Shown here: positions 1 through 8,621 of the stretch, one piece after another
Layout of the letters: each line of letters begins with the position of its first letter
Numbering within the stretch: the first letter of the stretch is position 1
Assembly: GCA_003245625.1 (NCBI GenBank)
Contig: QKCT01000069.1
Span: 1-45,674 of the forward strand
DNA length: 45,674 nt
Direction: 5' to 3'
Source of the DNA: Bacillota bacterium
Lineage (GTDB): Bacteria; Bacillota_I; Bacilli_A; Izemoplasmatales; Hujiaoplasmataceae
Program-made: the position numbers and the translations under genes
The notes under the pieces: generated by a model
The model's database searches: none
Seen by the model: only the letters and a program-made list of their open reading frames with translations
What the model was told of the DNA's origin: nothing

Positions 1-1179
1 AAACCCAATCAACATTGGAATAAACGATTTTCCGGATAAACCAAATCTTCTTAATAATCGATCCATGATAAAGGCAGCTCTTGCCATATATCCAGAATCT
101 TCCAATATAGCCAGAAACAAGAATAAGATTGCAAGTTGAGGCAAGAATCCAACTACCGCAGCTAATCCGCCAAAGATTCCATTCGTGATTAAAGAGGAAA
201 TGTATTCTGCCATACCCAATGATTCCACACCATTGATGATAAAAGTAAAGAATTCATTGATCAACCAAACAAATTGATCCGTGATAAATGTCCCAACAGG
301 TCCAAACGCCAAGAAGAACACCAAGAACATAATACCACCAAAGATTGGTAAACCAAAAAACTTATGAGTTAAGATCTTATCGATTTTATCTGTAGCAGAT
401 ACATATTGAATGGCACTCTTAATATGTGTTTGATTTACAAATTCGATAATCTTTTCGTATCTTGCATTCGGCAATACCATGTCAAAATCCAAATCATGGT
501 TTTTCTTTTCGTCATGATATGCGAACATTAAATCCTTTGTTTGTTCTTTCGTTAAAGAGATATTCTCAATTGCTTTCAATCCATCTTCGAAGAAACGAAT
601 CGAAACAAAGCGATCATCTATAACTCCGTGGAATCGCTCAATAGTTTTTTCAATCGATGGATTATATCGAATGGAATCTCTCTTCTGATTGATATCATAG
701 GATTCAATCGTTTCGATTAGGTTCGAAATACCCTGTTTCTTACTAGCCGAAATTGGAATTACAGGCACACCTAATAATTGAGATAATTGATCGTAGTTAA
801 TTTTCTCTTTTTTACGTTCCACAATATCCATCGCGTTTAAAGCGATAATCATCGGAATGTTGGAATCCAACAATTGGAATGTTAAGAAAAGGTTTCGCTC
901 TAAGTTTGATGCGTCCACAATATTAACAATCAAATCCATCTCATGGTGAATCACATAATTCGATGCAATTTCTTCTTCTAGAGAGATTGTAGATAAAGAA
1001 TAAATACCAGGTAAATCAATAATATTTGCGTCAATGTTTTGTGACTTCAATTTCCCTGTTTTTTTCTCTACGGTTACACCAGGCCAGTTTCCAACGGATT
1101 GGTTACTGCCGGTCAGTTCGTTATATAAAGTTGTTTTACCGGAGTTAGGATTTCCGATTAAAGCAATGTTCATCATCAT
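1..1179 (-). CDS. feoB: Ferrous iron transport protein B (FeoB), C-terminus cut by window edge
   Basis: The frame is open on the minus strand from 1179 to the window edge, giving about 390 residues of a protein usually 650-700 long. FeoB is the GTPase-coupled inner-membrane importer of Fe2+. The N-terminus shows the G-domain motifs in order: G1 GNPNSGKTT, the Feo-typical NWPGVTVE switch, G3 DLPGIYS, G4 NAMD and G5 SASKKQG. A helical linker follows, then the start of the membrane domain with hydrophobic segments (FGGIMFLVFFLAFGPVGTF, GGLAAVVGFLPQLAILFLF) and the EDSGYMAR motif typical of the family. Three ATG codons stand in a row at 1179, 1176 and 1173 after GAGGAG. The first abuts the feoA stop and is too close to the Shine-Dalgarno, so 1173 or 1176 is the likelier start. 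It is co-transcribed with feoA. Confidence 0.96.
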   Translation of the reverse strand, partial: MMMNIALIGNPNSGKTTLYNELTGSNQSVGNWPGVTVEKKTGKLKSQNIDANIIDLPGIYSLSTISLEEEIASNYVIHHEMDLIVNIVDASNLERNLFLTFQLLDSNIPMIIALNAMDIVERKKEKINYDQLSQLLGVPVIPISASKKQGISNLIETIESYDINQKRDSIRYNPSIEKTIERFHGVIDDRFVSIRFFEDGLKAIENISLTKEQTKDLMFAYHDEKKNHDLDFDMVLPNARYEKIIEFVNQTHIKSAIQYVSATDKIDKILTHKFFGLPIFGGIMFLVFFLAFGPVGTFITDQFVWLINEFFTFIINGVESLGMAEYISSLITNGIFGGLAAVVGFLPQLAILFLFLAILEDSGYMARAAFIMDRLLRRFGLSGKSFIPMLIGF

Positions 1180-1407
1180 TTACTCCTCAATTCTATCAAC
1201 AACAATAGTTCTAGCTTCCGCTTTTCTCAACGTCAAAGAATATCCTCTAACCATGATTTCAATCGGGTCACCCAGAGGAGCTGTTTTTTTAACGAATACT
1301 TTGGTACCGGTAATCAACCCCATATCAATAATTCGTTTTCTTAAATTGTTGGCATACACCTCTTTTACGATGCATGATTCACCTGGTAAGATTTCTTTTA
1401 ATGTCAT
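1180..1407 (-). CDS. feoA: Ferrous iron transport protein A (FeoA)
   Basis: This 75-residue SH3-like protein is the small cytoplasmic partner of FeoB. The family signature is visible: LKEILPGESCIVKEV, then RKRIIDMGLITGTKV, then DPIEIMVRGYSLTLRKAEA. An upstream TTG at 1419 would add four residues, but that TTG and the next codons are the Shine-Dalgarno itself (TTGGAGG). ATG at 1407, about 6 nt downstream, is therefore the better start. The stop directly abuts the first feoB ATG, so the two are translationally coupled. Upstream lie a consensus promoter and two palindromic operators. Confidence 0.95.
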   Translation of the reverse strand: MTLKEILPGESCIVKEVYANNLRKRIIDMGLITGTKVFVKKTAPLGDPIEIMVRGYSLTLRKAEARTIVVDRIEE

Positions 1408-1420
1408 TGTTGCCTCCAAT

Positions 1421-1438
1421 TGTTAGTCGCGTCTAACA
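1421..1438 (-). promoter_or_regulatory. Operator-like palindrome 2, feoAB leader
   Basis: On the minus strand this reads TGTTAGACGCGACTAACA, an 18-bp imperfect palindrome. It is the second copy of the site at 1465-1482 and sits just upstream of the feoA Shine-Dalgarno. Both copies fit TGTTARNCGCRANCTAACA-like spacing, with TGTTA/TAACA outer arms. The iron context suggests a metalloregulator of the DtxR/MntR or Fur type, but the regulator is not in the window and the assignment is inference. Confidence 0.6.
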
Positions 1439-1464
1439 TCGTTGCCAAAAAGAATAAGCTACAA

Positions 1465-1482
1465 TGTTAGCTTGCGTTAACA
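1465..1482 (-). promoter_or_regulatory. Operator-like palindrome 1, overlapping the feoAB start point
   Basis: On the minus strand this reads TGTTAACGCAAGCTAACA. It begins at the last base of the -10 hexamer and covers the expected transcription start, the usual position for a repressor site. Its centre is 44 bp from the second copy, about four helical turns, so two dimers would sit on roughly the same face. Confidence 0.65.
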
Positions 1483-1510
1483 TTATAGCCTAATTATTGA
1501 CAAGTGTCAA
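1482..1510 (-). promoter_or_regulatory. Promoter of feoAB (TTGACA, 17 bp, TATAAT)
   Basis: The minus strand carries TTGACA (1505-1510), a 17-bp spacer and TATAAT (1482-1487), a perfect housekeeping-sigma promoter. The -35 box is also one arm of the palindrome TTGACACTTGTCAA. Such a strong promoter with two operators downstream implies tight repression. Confidence 0.85.
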
Positions 1511-1522
1511 TTTTATTTTCTA

Positions 1523-1969
1523 TTATTTTTCAAGTTGCAACAGGAGTTTTTTGGTATCAATTCCTCCGCTGTAATTTCCAATCGTTCCATCTGATTTAAT
1601 CACACGGTGACATGGAATGATGATTGGGATTTTATTCTTTCTACAAACCGAGCCAACTGCTCGAATGGCATTCTCATGATTGGATTTGATTGCTAGCTCT
1701 TTGTACGAGATTGTTTCACCATAAGGAATTGATAACATAGCCTTTAAAACATCCGTTTCAAAAGGTGAACCTAACAATCGATAAGGAATCTGGAACTCTG
1801 TTCGTTTTCCTGTCAAATATTCATCGATTTGAGTGATTGTTTGAAGAATCAAGGGGCTTGGCGTCTCTGCTGTTGGATAAACTTGACCAAAACGAATTTC
1901 GACAATAAAATCATCCTCTTCAAAAATGCTAATATGCCCTATTTTATTGGCATATGTGTATGTTTTCAT
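1523..1969 (-). CDS. ogt: Methylated-DNA--protein-cysteine S-methyltransferase
   Basis: This 148-residue suicide repair protein moves alkyl groups from O6-alkylguanine in DNA to its own cysteine. The active-site motif IIIPCHRVI is present, followed by GNYSGGIDTKK, the conserved C-terminal segment. The length and lack of an AraC-like domain match the Ogt/MGMT stand-alone type. The start ATG at 1969 follows AGGAGG at about 13 nt. It lies between the feoAB promoter and the hydrolase gene; a weak hairpin at the end of the hydrolase gene leaves open whether it is read through from upstream. Confidence 0.95.
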   Translation of the reverse strand: MKTYTYANKIGHISIFEEDDFIVEIRFGQVYPTAETPSPLILQTITQIDEYLTGKRTEFQIPYRLLGSPFETDVLKAMLSIPYGETISYKELAIKSNHENAIRAVGSVCRKNKIPIIIPCHRVIKSDGTIGNYSGGIDTKKLLLQLEK

Positions 1970-2004
1970 TTTTTGATTTTTAACCTCCTAATTTCATAAA
2001 CAAT

Positions 2005-2038
2005 TGATATTTTTGGAAAAAACCTATAGAAAATATCA
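2005..2038 (-). terminator. Weak hairpin at the end of the hydrolase gene
   Basis: TGATATTTT (2005-2013) and AAAATATCA (2030-2038) form a 9-bp stem with a 16-nt loop that includes the hydrolase stop codon. No good T-run follows, so termination is doubtful. Confidence 0.3.
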
Positions 2039-2959
2039 GTTTTTGATTACAAATCGGTTCACAAATTCCTTGATTTTCATTTCGTAGTTTTCGGTATCTC
2101 TCCAATAGGATTCTGCATGCATTGCTTTATTGTCCGCAAGGAAGATTGCTTTGTCATTAGGGTAGTGTTCTACCATGGTTTCACAATGGCTAGGTAGGAT
2201 AAAATGATCCTCTTTTCCGTGTGCAAAAAAGATTGGTACTGAAATTGTGTTAAGCGCTTCAATTGGCGATATTCTACTCATTGGTACTTTTACAATCAAT
2301 TGAAATATTTTCTTTGTTAAAGGGAGCAGAAAACGCAACGGTTTTTTGATTTTAGCATAGAATATTTCATTCATTAGCGTATCTAAGTTAGAAAACCCAC
2401 AATCACTAAAGATATATTGTACTCTTTTGTCTATTGCTGCTTCTAAAAGAACCGTTGCCGATCCCATTGATTCCCCATATGTTCCTAGTTCAAGGTCGGG
2501 TCCAAACCGTTCAAAAGTGTCGGTTATAATATCGTATAAATCATCCTTCTCAAACCATCCCAAACTCGTAAATTTACCACCGGTATCTCCATGATATCTT
2601 TGGTCATACAAAACGATATTGAATCCATACTTCATCATCATTCTTGCATACTTTAAACATCCATGATGAGTGTAAGTATGACCATGTGACATCACTAAAA
2701 AGCGATTGGTTGATACATTGTTTTGTAAAAAGTAGACTTGAATATCATACCCATATCGAGATGGGATTCGATACTGAGAGGTAAGAGTTCGATGATAAAA
2801 ATCCATGATACCAGGAAACTTTTCTTCTTCAATGATACTTGTATCTAACAAAGATCTTCTCTTTGGTTTAATGACTGAATTTGCAATGCTAAAACCAAAT
2901 AGTCCAAGTATCAAACCCACCACTAAAACACCAATTAAAATCCAAATAGGATAAGGCAT
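2036..2959 (-). CDS. Membrane-anchored alpha/beta hydrolase
   Basis: This 307-residue protein opens with a hydrophobic anchor (WILIGVLVVGLILGLFGFSI, residues about 6-25), so the catalytic domain should sit outside the cytoplasm or at the membrane face. The alpha/beta-hydrolase fold shows an oxyanion-side motif MSHGHTYTHHG, the nucleophile elbow GESMG near residue 165, an acid in HGKEDHFILP and a histidine in NKAMHAESYW. This matches the uncharacterised peptidase-S9/BAAT-like hydrolases common in Bacillota; the substrate is unknown. It is the last gene of a tightly spaced minus-strand run, 19 nt after the ABC exporter. Confidence 0.85.
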   Translation of the reverse strand: MPYPIWILIGVLVVGLILGLFGFSIANSVIKPKRRSLLDTSIIEEEKFPGIMDFYHRTLTSQYRIPSRYGYDIQVYFLQNNVSTNRFLVMSHGHTYTHHGCLKYARMMMKYGFNIVLYDQRYHGDTGGKFTSLGWFEKDDLYDIITDTFERFGPDLELGTYGESMGSATVLLEAAIDKRVQYIFSDCGFSNLDTLMNEIFYAKIKKPLRFLLPLTKKIFQLIVKVPMSRISPIEALNTISVPIFFAHGKEDHFILPSHCETMVEHYPNDKAIFLADNKAMHAESYWRDTENYEMKIKEFVNRFVIKN

Positions 2960-2978
2960 ATCAATGAACCTCCTATGA

Positions 2979-4685
2979 TTATTGATTCAACAGATTGTAA
3001 TAAACACCTTTTAACTCAACCAATTGATCGTGATTCCCCATTTCAATAATTCCGTCTTTTCCTAGAACAATAATGCGATCCGCATTCATGATCGTTGTCA
3101 ATCGATGAGCGATTACAATCGCTGTTTTTTCTTTGACCAAATCATCAAAAGCGGATTGGATCAAACGTTCTGTAACATTATCCAGTGCACTGGTTGCTTC
3201 ATCCAAAATGACAATTTTTGGTTTCTTTAAAAACAGTCTTGCAATTGCAATTCTTTGTTTTTGTCCCCCTGATAATTTTACACCTTTTTCTCCGGTATAT
3301 GTCATATACCCTTGAGGAAGAGTTTCGATGAATTCATGAATGTTCGCTCGCTTCGCAGCGTCAATTACTTCTTCATCGGAAGCTTCCGGATTTCCATAGA
3401 GGATATTATCTTTGATTGTTCCATAGAAAATAAAAACATCCTGTTGAACATGACCAATCGTTCTTCTCAAAGAATATACATCATAATCCTTGATGTCGAT
3501 ACCATCGATAGTAATCGATCCCGAATCGATGTCATAGAATCTAGGAATCAGTTTTGAGATCGTTGATTTTCCTACACCTGTTTCTCCAATTAAACCAATC
3601 TTTTCTCCTGGAGCAATATCGAGATTAAAATCTCGAAGCACTTGCAATTCCTTGTTATTGTAATAGAAGTCTACATGTTTGAATGAGATACTTCCTTTTG
3701 GGTTTTTTAAAAAGATGGCTCCTTCTTCAGAACGAATCTTAGGTTCAATTTGCATGACTTGATAGAACCGTTCGAATCCTGCCATACCTTGTTGGATTTG
3801 TTGCATCATCGCAATCAGACGATTGATTGGCTTTGTTAAGAACGAGATATACATATAATAGGTAAACAAATCAATGTAGTCGATTTTTTCGTAAAAAACA
3901 AAGAGACCCCCAACAACTAATAAAATCAAATTCAACATTAATAACAGGAATTCATTTCCAACATGAAAGATTCCCATCTGCAAATAAGCTTCTCTCGTTG
4001 AATCTGCATAATGCTCATTTACATCTTGGAAACGATCAATCTCAAACTCTTCGTTGTTATACGCTTTTGTCAATCGAATTCCGGATAGAGAGTTTTCTAT
4101 TTTCGAGTTCAACTCTCCATGCACTTTTCTAACCCCTCTTTGTGCCTCTAGCATCTTCTTTCTTCTCCACCAAGAGAAGACTACGATTACAATGACAAAA
4201 GAGAAGATAATCGCCGTCAACAGAAAGTTGATTGTGGATAGATAAATAAAGGATCCAATGAACATGATTCCAGAGATAAATAAATCTTCTGGAACATGAT
4301 GCGCCATTTCGGAAATATCACGCAGGTGGTTTGTGATATAACTCATCAATACACCTGTTTGAAAATCATCATAAAACTCATAATCCAACTCTTCGTACTT
4401 TTTGAATAAGTCCTTACGCATATCTCTTTGGATATAAGCACCCATGATATGACCATTATACGTCACATAAAAAGACATCCTTGCTCGAATGATATAGATA
4501 AAGAACAATCCCATACCGATATACAAGATCATCTTCATATTATTATCCGGTATGTAATCATTGAGTATCGCTCTCGTTGCAATCGGATATAGTAAGTCTA
4601 CTGCCGACATCATGAAAGCAGATGCCATGTCCAAGTAAAATACTTTTTTATGATTTCTGTAATAACTAATAAATTTCTTTAGCAA
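2979..4685 (-). CDS. ABC exporter, fused membrane and ATPase domains
   Basis: This half-size exporter of about 568 residues should work as a homodimer or with a partner. Six membrane segments in the first 320 residues are followed by the nucleotide-binding domain: Walker A GETGVGKST, Q-loop VQQDVF, signature LSGGQKQRIAIA, Walker B IVILDEATSALD and H-loop IAHRLTT. A TTG at 4703 overlaps the end of the MATE gene, but its next codons are GGGGTGAG, a good ribosome site. A second TTG at 4685 (LKKFISYYRNHKK) lies at the right distance and is preferred. The substrate cannot be read from sequence; multidrug or lipid export is typical of the MdlB/MsbA type. Confidence 0.93.
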   Translation of the reverse strand: MLKKFISYYRNHKKVFYLDMASAFMMSAVDLLYPIATRAILNDYIPDNNMKMILYIGMGLFFIYIIRARMSFYVTYNGHIMGAYIQRDMRKDLFKKYEELDYEFYDDFQTGVLMSYITNHLRDISEMAHHVPEDLFISGIMFIGSFIYLSTINFLLTAIIFSFVIVIVVFSWWRRKKMLEAQRGVRKVHGELNSKIENSLSGIRLTKAYNNEEFEIDRFQDVNEHYADSTREAYLQMGIFHVGNEFLLLMLNLILLVVGGLFVFYEKIDYIDLFTYYMYISFLTKPINRLIAMMQQIQQGMAGFERFYQVMQIEPKIRSEEGAIFLKNPKGSISFKHVDFYYNNKELQVLRDFNLDIAPGEKIGLIGETGVGKSTISKLIPRFYDIDSGSITIDGIDIKDYDVYSLRRTIGHVQQDVFIFYGTIKDNILYGNPEASDEEVIDAAKRANIHEFIETLPQGYMTYTGEKGVKLSGGQKQRIAIARLFLKKPKIVILDEATSALDNVTERLIQSAFDDLVKEKTAIVIAHRLTTIMNADRIIVLGKDGIIEMGNHDQLVELKGVYYNLLNQ

Positions 4686-4692
4686 TCTCTTC

Positions 4693-6072
4693 TCACCCCG
4701 CAACTACTTCTAAATTATTCCTAATTTCAATTTTATCGATTCGAATATAAATAATGATAGACGCCGTCAACAAAATCATCCCTTTGAAGATATCGCTGAC
4801 ATTGAGCGACCACCAAATCCCATCTTGTAATAATGTTTTTGATAACCAAATCGCAATCGGTATACGCAATATATTCCCAACAATACCAGTAGTGGATGGA
4901 ACATAACTGCGTCCTAATCCATTGAATAATCCAGCTCCAATTGCTTCTATCATCATAAAAATCTGTGCTAAACTGATAATTCTTAAATAATCAATTCCAT
5001 AATTCACTGTCGCTGGTTCATCAATGAAGATTCGCATCAGCATACCAGGAGCGAATAACAAGAACGCTGCGACCAAAGCCGAATATGGAATTAAGATCGC
5101 AGAAAGATATAATATCCCCTTTTTAATACGAGAATACTTCTTTGCCCCAATATTTTGTCCGACAAAAACAGTTATGGCACTTTGAAAACCACTTCCGATC
5201 ATCCAAGTTAATTGTTCAACTTGTGTTCCAATTCGTTGCGCCGCTATTACTTCTTCGCCATAAGCATAGACCATAATACCAATATAGATAGAGATACTAG
5301 TGAATAAAATGGAATGAAAACCAGTTGGTATTCCAATCTTAAGGATATTCCTAATGGCTTCTCCATTTAGATTTTTCACATGGAAAATCTTAATATCCGG
5401 ATTCTTTCTTCGATATTCCCAATAGAATACCAAAAGCGTTATGAACTGAGAAGTCACGGTTGCAATTGCAGCGCCTTGAATTCCCATCCGGAATACCAAA
5501 ATCAACAATGGGTCTAATATGATGTTCAAAACAAACCCAATCGACAAGATAATCAAATTGATTTTAGTTTGCCCAAGACCTTCATTGATTGCGGAAAATC
5601 CATTATTCAAAAATTGGAAGAACAAGAATCCCCCAATGATTGGCAGATACATTAACGCATATTGGACAACTTGTTGGTTTTCAATTGGAAACAAGGAAAG
5701 AAATTGTTTTCGAAATACCAGAATCAATATCGATGTCAAAATACCAAATGTAAGTTCCAAGAACAAGCCATTGGTAGCGTAAACGCTGATGTTGTGATCC
5801 TTCTTTTCTCCCACCGAATGACTGATTTTCACACTAGTTCCGATTTTGGCAATCAAGAGAAAACCAAATGCCAGCCATGTAACATAAGATGCAGTACCGA
5901 CTGCGGCAACTGCATCTGTTTCGTTCATACCGATTAAGTCGACACGACCAATCCAGAATAGGTCGGTCAAATTATAGATCATTTGACTGATTGTTGTTAA
6001 CAATATAGGCAAAGCCACGATAAATAAATTCTTTAAAATAGACCCTTCGGTCAAATCGTATTTCTTTTTCAT
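4693..6072 (-). CDS. MATE-family efflux transporter
   Basis: About 459 residues with twelve hydrophobic segments in two related halves, as in the MATE (NorM/DinF) family of Na+- or H+-coupled drug exporters. Family-typical stretches include ILKNLFIVALPILLTTISQ, YNLTDLFWIGR and AAIATVTSQ. An ATG at 6105 would add 11 residues, but the ATG at 6072 follows GAGGGG and starts MKKKYDLTEGSILKNL, the usual N-terminus. It sits directly before the ABC exporter, giving a tandem pair of unrelated efflux pumps in one operon. Confidence 0.94.
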   Translation of the reverse strand: MKKKYDLTEGSILKNLFIVALPILLTTISQMIYNLTDLFWIGRVDLIGMNETDAVAAVGTASYVTWLAFGFLLIAKIGTSVKISHSVGEKKDHNISVYATNGLFLELTFGILTSILILVFRKQFLSLFPIENQQVVQYALMYLPIIGGFLFFQFLNNGFSAINEGLGQTKINLIILSIGFVLNIILDPLLILVFRMGIQGAAIATVTSQFITLLVFYWEYRRKNPDIKIFHVKNLNGEAIRNILKIGIPTGFHSILFTSISIYIGIMVYAYGEEVIAAQRIGTQVEQLTWMIGSGFQSAITVFVGQNIGAKKYSRIKKGILYLSAILIPYSALVAAFLLFAPGMLMRIFIDEPATVNYGIDYLRIISLAQIFMMIEAIGAGLFNGLGRSYVPSTTGIVGNILRIPIAIWLSKTLLQDGIWWSLNVSDIFKGMILLTASIIIYIRIDKIEIRNNLEVVAG

Positions 6073-6111
6073 GTTCCCCTCATAGAAGATGAAACCATCT
6101 TCCAAATCATC

Positions 6112-6681
6112 TTAGTTTTCTAAAAAATACGTCGCTTCCATATCTGCAGTTGATAATGCAAATGCAAGCGGAAACTTCGCAAATGCTTCCCCTACATTTT
6201 TATTGTCTGCTTCAGAGAAGCCCATATGATATCGAATTGCAAATGCTTCTTCTCTTGTTAATTTCATAAAACCGGAAATAATATATACCGATTTTTCTCC
6301 ATGCCCATATGGAAGGTCGTCACTAAATTGATAGCTCGGTACAGAAACCCATTTACCACTTTCATCCTTGGTATTTCGAAAGGTTTTCTTATACACATTT
6401 ACCTTACACAAGTCGTGCAATAACCCGACAATCGCAATGCTTTCTTCACTAAAAGACAGATGGTAAACATCCTTTACTCGTTGTCGATCCAAATACGCTT
6501 TTAAGCATTGGTATACATTAACAGAATGTTCTACCAATCCCCCTGGAACTGATAAGTGATATCTGGTGGAAGCTGGTGCTTCAAAAAAGTCACTCTTGTT
6601 CGAGGTCAAGAAATCCAACAATTCATCTGCACCTTCGCGATGGATGTTCTTTTTGTAGATTTCAATGAATTCCTGTCTCAT
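6112..6681 (-). CDS. HD-domain phosphohydrolase
   Basis: This 189-residue HD-superfamily protein contains the metal-binding pattern VEHSVNVY, then LLHDLCKVN with the paired His-Asp, and a later conserved histidine region YGHGEKSVY. HD enzymes hydrolyse phosphate esters of nucleotides or second messengers. This short stand-alone form resembles HD hydrolases associated with nucleic-acid metabolism, but I cannot name a substrate. Its start overlaps the stop of the gene upstream (TAATG), so it is translationally coupled to it. Confidence 0.82.
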   Translation of the reverse strand: MRQEFIEIYKKNIHREGADELLDFLTSNKSDFFEAPASTRYHLSVPGGLVEHSVNVYQCLKAYLDRQRVKDVYHLSFSEESIAIVGLLHDLCKVNVYKKTFRNTKDESGKWVSVPSYQFSDDLPYGHGEKSVYIISGFMKLTREEAFAIRYHMGFSEADNKNVGEAFAKFPLAFALSTADMEATYFLEN

Positions 6682-7103
6682 TAGATCACCTTACAATAAA
6701 CTGCCGTGCAAGGAACATCGATATCTTGATTTTCCAGAGTAACAGGAATTGTAACATCGACGACTTCAATGATTTCATACATTGTATTGTCGCTTAAATC
6801 TTTAATTCGATGTTTCGGTTGGAATCCATTTTCGCTTTTTGTATCAAAAAATACAAGAATATCATCTTCGTCATAACGCTTTGCGTTGCGAGCAAAGAAG
6901 CGTTCCAAAAGTTTACAATGGAATGAGGTATCCAACATCACAAATCGATATGGATTCTCCAAATTGAATCGCTTTCTTAATTTCTCTTTGTTAAACGTTT
7001 TTTCGGCGCTCGCTACGACAGCGTCATACTCTTTCTTGGCTGCGTTGTAAATTTCAATTCCTAAATCCTTTAGGCGATCAGCCATCTCTCTCTTTTCTGC
7101 CAT
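6681..7103 (-). CDS. Conserved-looking protein of unknown function
   Basis: About 140 residues: soluble, charged, with a helical N-terminal part rich in Lys and Glu and a beta-rich C-terminal half ending PCTAVYCKVI. I do not recognise the family. A TTG at 7112 also fits, but ATG at 7103 (MAEKREMADRL) is spaced better from AAAGGA. It is coupled to the HD hydrolase through a TAATG overlap and follows the rRNA methyltransferase by 22 nt, so it may act with the HD enzyme in RNA or nucleotide metabolism. That link is inference. Confidence 0.7.
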   Translation of the reverse strand: MAEKREMADRLKDLGIEIYNAAKKEYDAVVASAEKTFNKEKLRKRFNLENPYRFVMLDTSFHCKLLERFFARNAKRYDEDDILVFFDTKSENGFQPKHRIKDLSDNTMYEIIEVVDVTIPVTLENQDIDVPCTAVYCKVI

Positions 7104-7125
7104 TATTACCAAATCCTTTCAAGGG

Positions 7126-8484
7126 TTATTTTAGACTCATTAATGTGACGCTTTCAACAGATGCCGTATTCGGAAACATATCGATTGGTTTAATCGAATC
7201 AATCTTGTAAAGATGTTCCAACTCACTTAGGTTCTTCGCCAATGTGGAAGGATTGCATGATATATAGACGATTTGTTTTGGTTTTGCGTCCGCTAATGCT
7301 TGAATGACCGTTTTATCCAATCCCTTTCGAGGGGGATCCATAACTACTAGATCTGGATAAATACCATTGGAAATCAATTTCGGCATTTCAGATTCTACAT
7401 GTCCTGTAATGAATTCAACATTTTTGACATCATTGATACGAGCATTCTCATATGCATCTTTGATGGATGCCTTCGAATAATCGATGCCATATACTTTCTG
7501 TGCTTTCAATGCAAACAACAAAGATGTGATTCCAATACCGGAATATAAATCAAAGACAATCGATTTATGATTCAATTTAAGGTTTTCCAAAACATAATCA
7601 TACATCGCTTCCATCTGAATTGTATTCAACTGATGAAAAGCTTCCGGAGATACTTTGATTTTAAAGTCTTTGAAATAGTCTTCAATCCAACCACTACCGG
7701 TCAGTATTGTCGCTTTATTAGATATCACCAAATTCGATTTGGGGTCATGGATGGAATAGGATACGGATTTTACCATCGGTAATTCCTTCATCATATCCAA
7801 AGCCACATCTTTCAAAGAATCTTGATATTCTGTTACGATAAAAGTAACCGATGCGCTATTGGTCCGCTCAAAGAATCTTGTTACAAGATATAAAAGATTC
7901 CCTTCACGATTCAATTTATCGTTTGCTTTCATCTTGTGCTTTCGCAACAACCTTAAGGTTTCTTTATTGATGAGGTTGACTTGATTATGATGTACAATGC
8001 ATTCTTCTACGTACACAAAATTATTGGAATCCGGTTTGTAAAAACCAAGCGCTAGTCCAAAATTGGTATTCCGAAAAGGCATTTGCGATTTATTACGATA
8101 CTTATAGGCATACTTCATTCCAAGGGTTTTATGGATCGGAAGAGTGTCTACATTCAAATTGGTATATTTCTTCAAGGCTTGTTTTAGAATACTTTGTTTG
8201 ATTTTTAATTGTTCCACATAATCGATATGTTGCATTTGGCAACCACCGCATTCTTCGTAATACTTACACGGAGGAGTCACTCTTTTTGTAGATTTTCTCA
8301 TAATTTCAAGAATATTCGCAACAGCATAGCTTTTTGTGACAAAAATCACTTCACAATAGACTCTTTCTTTCAATATTGCACCGGGAACAAAAACCAAAGC
8401 TCGGTTATGATAACCGATCCCTTCTCCATTAATTCCTTGTTTGCGAATATCGAGTTTTATTTTATCTCCTACGACTAGGTTCAT
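7126..8484 (-). CDS. 23S rRNA (uracil-5-)-methyltransferase, RumA/RlmCD family (copy 1)
   Basis: About 452 residues. Domain order: a TRAM RNA-binding domain (residues 1-60), a [4Fe-4S]-cysteine cluster CKYYEECGGCQMQH, then the SAM-dependent methyltransferase with LYSGIGITSL (SAM site), MDPPRKG and catalytic cysteine VYISCNPSTL, ending in SVESVTLM, which holds the general-base glutamate. ATG at 8484 (MNLVVGDKIKL) is preferred over the upstream in-frame start because it follows GGTGGTG. It is the first gene of a probable operon reaching down to the hydrolase at 2036. Two further members of this family lie in the window (36653 and 40828), so target assignment (U747, U1939 or other) needs comparison. 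Confidence 0.93.
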   Translation of the reverse strand: MNLVVGDKIKLDIRKQGINGEGIGYHNRALVFVPGAILKERVYCEVIFVTKSYAVANILEIMRKSTKRVTPPCKYYEECGGCQMQHIDYVEQLKIKQSILKQALKKYTNLNVDTLPIHKTLGMKYAYKYRNKSQMPFRNTNFGLALGFYKPDSNNFVYVEECIVHHNQVNLINKETLRLLRKHKMKANDKLNREGNLLYLVTRFFERTNSASVTFIVTEYQDSLKDVALDMMKELPMVKSVSYSIHDPKSNLVISNKATILTGSGWIEDYFKDFKIKVSPEAFHQLNTIQMEAMYDYVLENLKLNHKSIVFDLYSGIGITSLLFALKAQKVYGIDYSKASIKDAYENARINDVKNVEFITGHVESEMPKLISNGIYPDLVVMDPPRKGLDKTVIQALADAKPKQIVYISCNPSTLAKNLSELEHLYKIDSIKPIDMFPNTASVESVTLMSLK

Positions 8485-8503
8485 AAATTTCACCACCAAT
8501 AAT

Positions 8504-8512
8504 ATTATAACA
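8504..8512 (-). promoter_or_regulatory. Extended -10 promoter for the operon starting with the rRNA methyltransferase
   Basis: The minus strand reads TGTTATAAT, with the hexamer at 8504-8509. No convincing -35 box lies 17 nt upstream, so the TGn extension probably carries recognition. The leader would be only about 15 nt. Confidence 0.65.
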
Positions 8513-8571
8513 GAAAAATAGATATTTTAATACACTAGAAAGCGAACCATTTAGGGCTGTTTCTCTTAAGA

Positions 8572-8617
8572 TAAAAAAATAAGACAAGATGTATTTTTGA
8601 GCACATCGAGTCTTATT
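8572..8617 (-). terminator. Rho-independent terminator after the CapD-like gene
   Basis: AATAAGAC (8578-8585) pairs with GTCTTATT (8610-8617), and GATGT pairs with ACATC inside. On the minus strand a T-rich run follows (complement of 8572-8579). It lies 4 nt beyond the stop codon. Confidence 0.85.
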
Positions 8618-8621
8618 TGAA

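Noticed and set aside
1034-1426. Plus-strand open frame opposite feoA/feoB
   Set aside because: It is the antisense of well-supported Feo coding sequence with low-complexity translation and no ribosome site.
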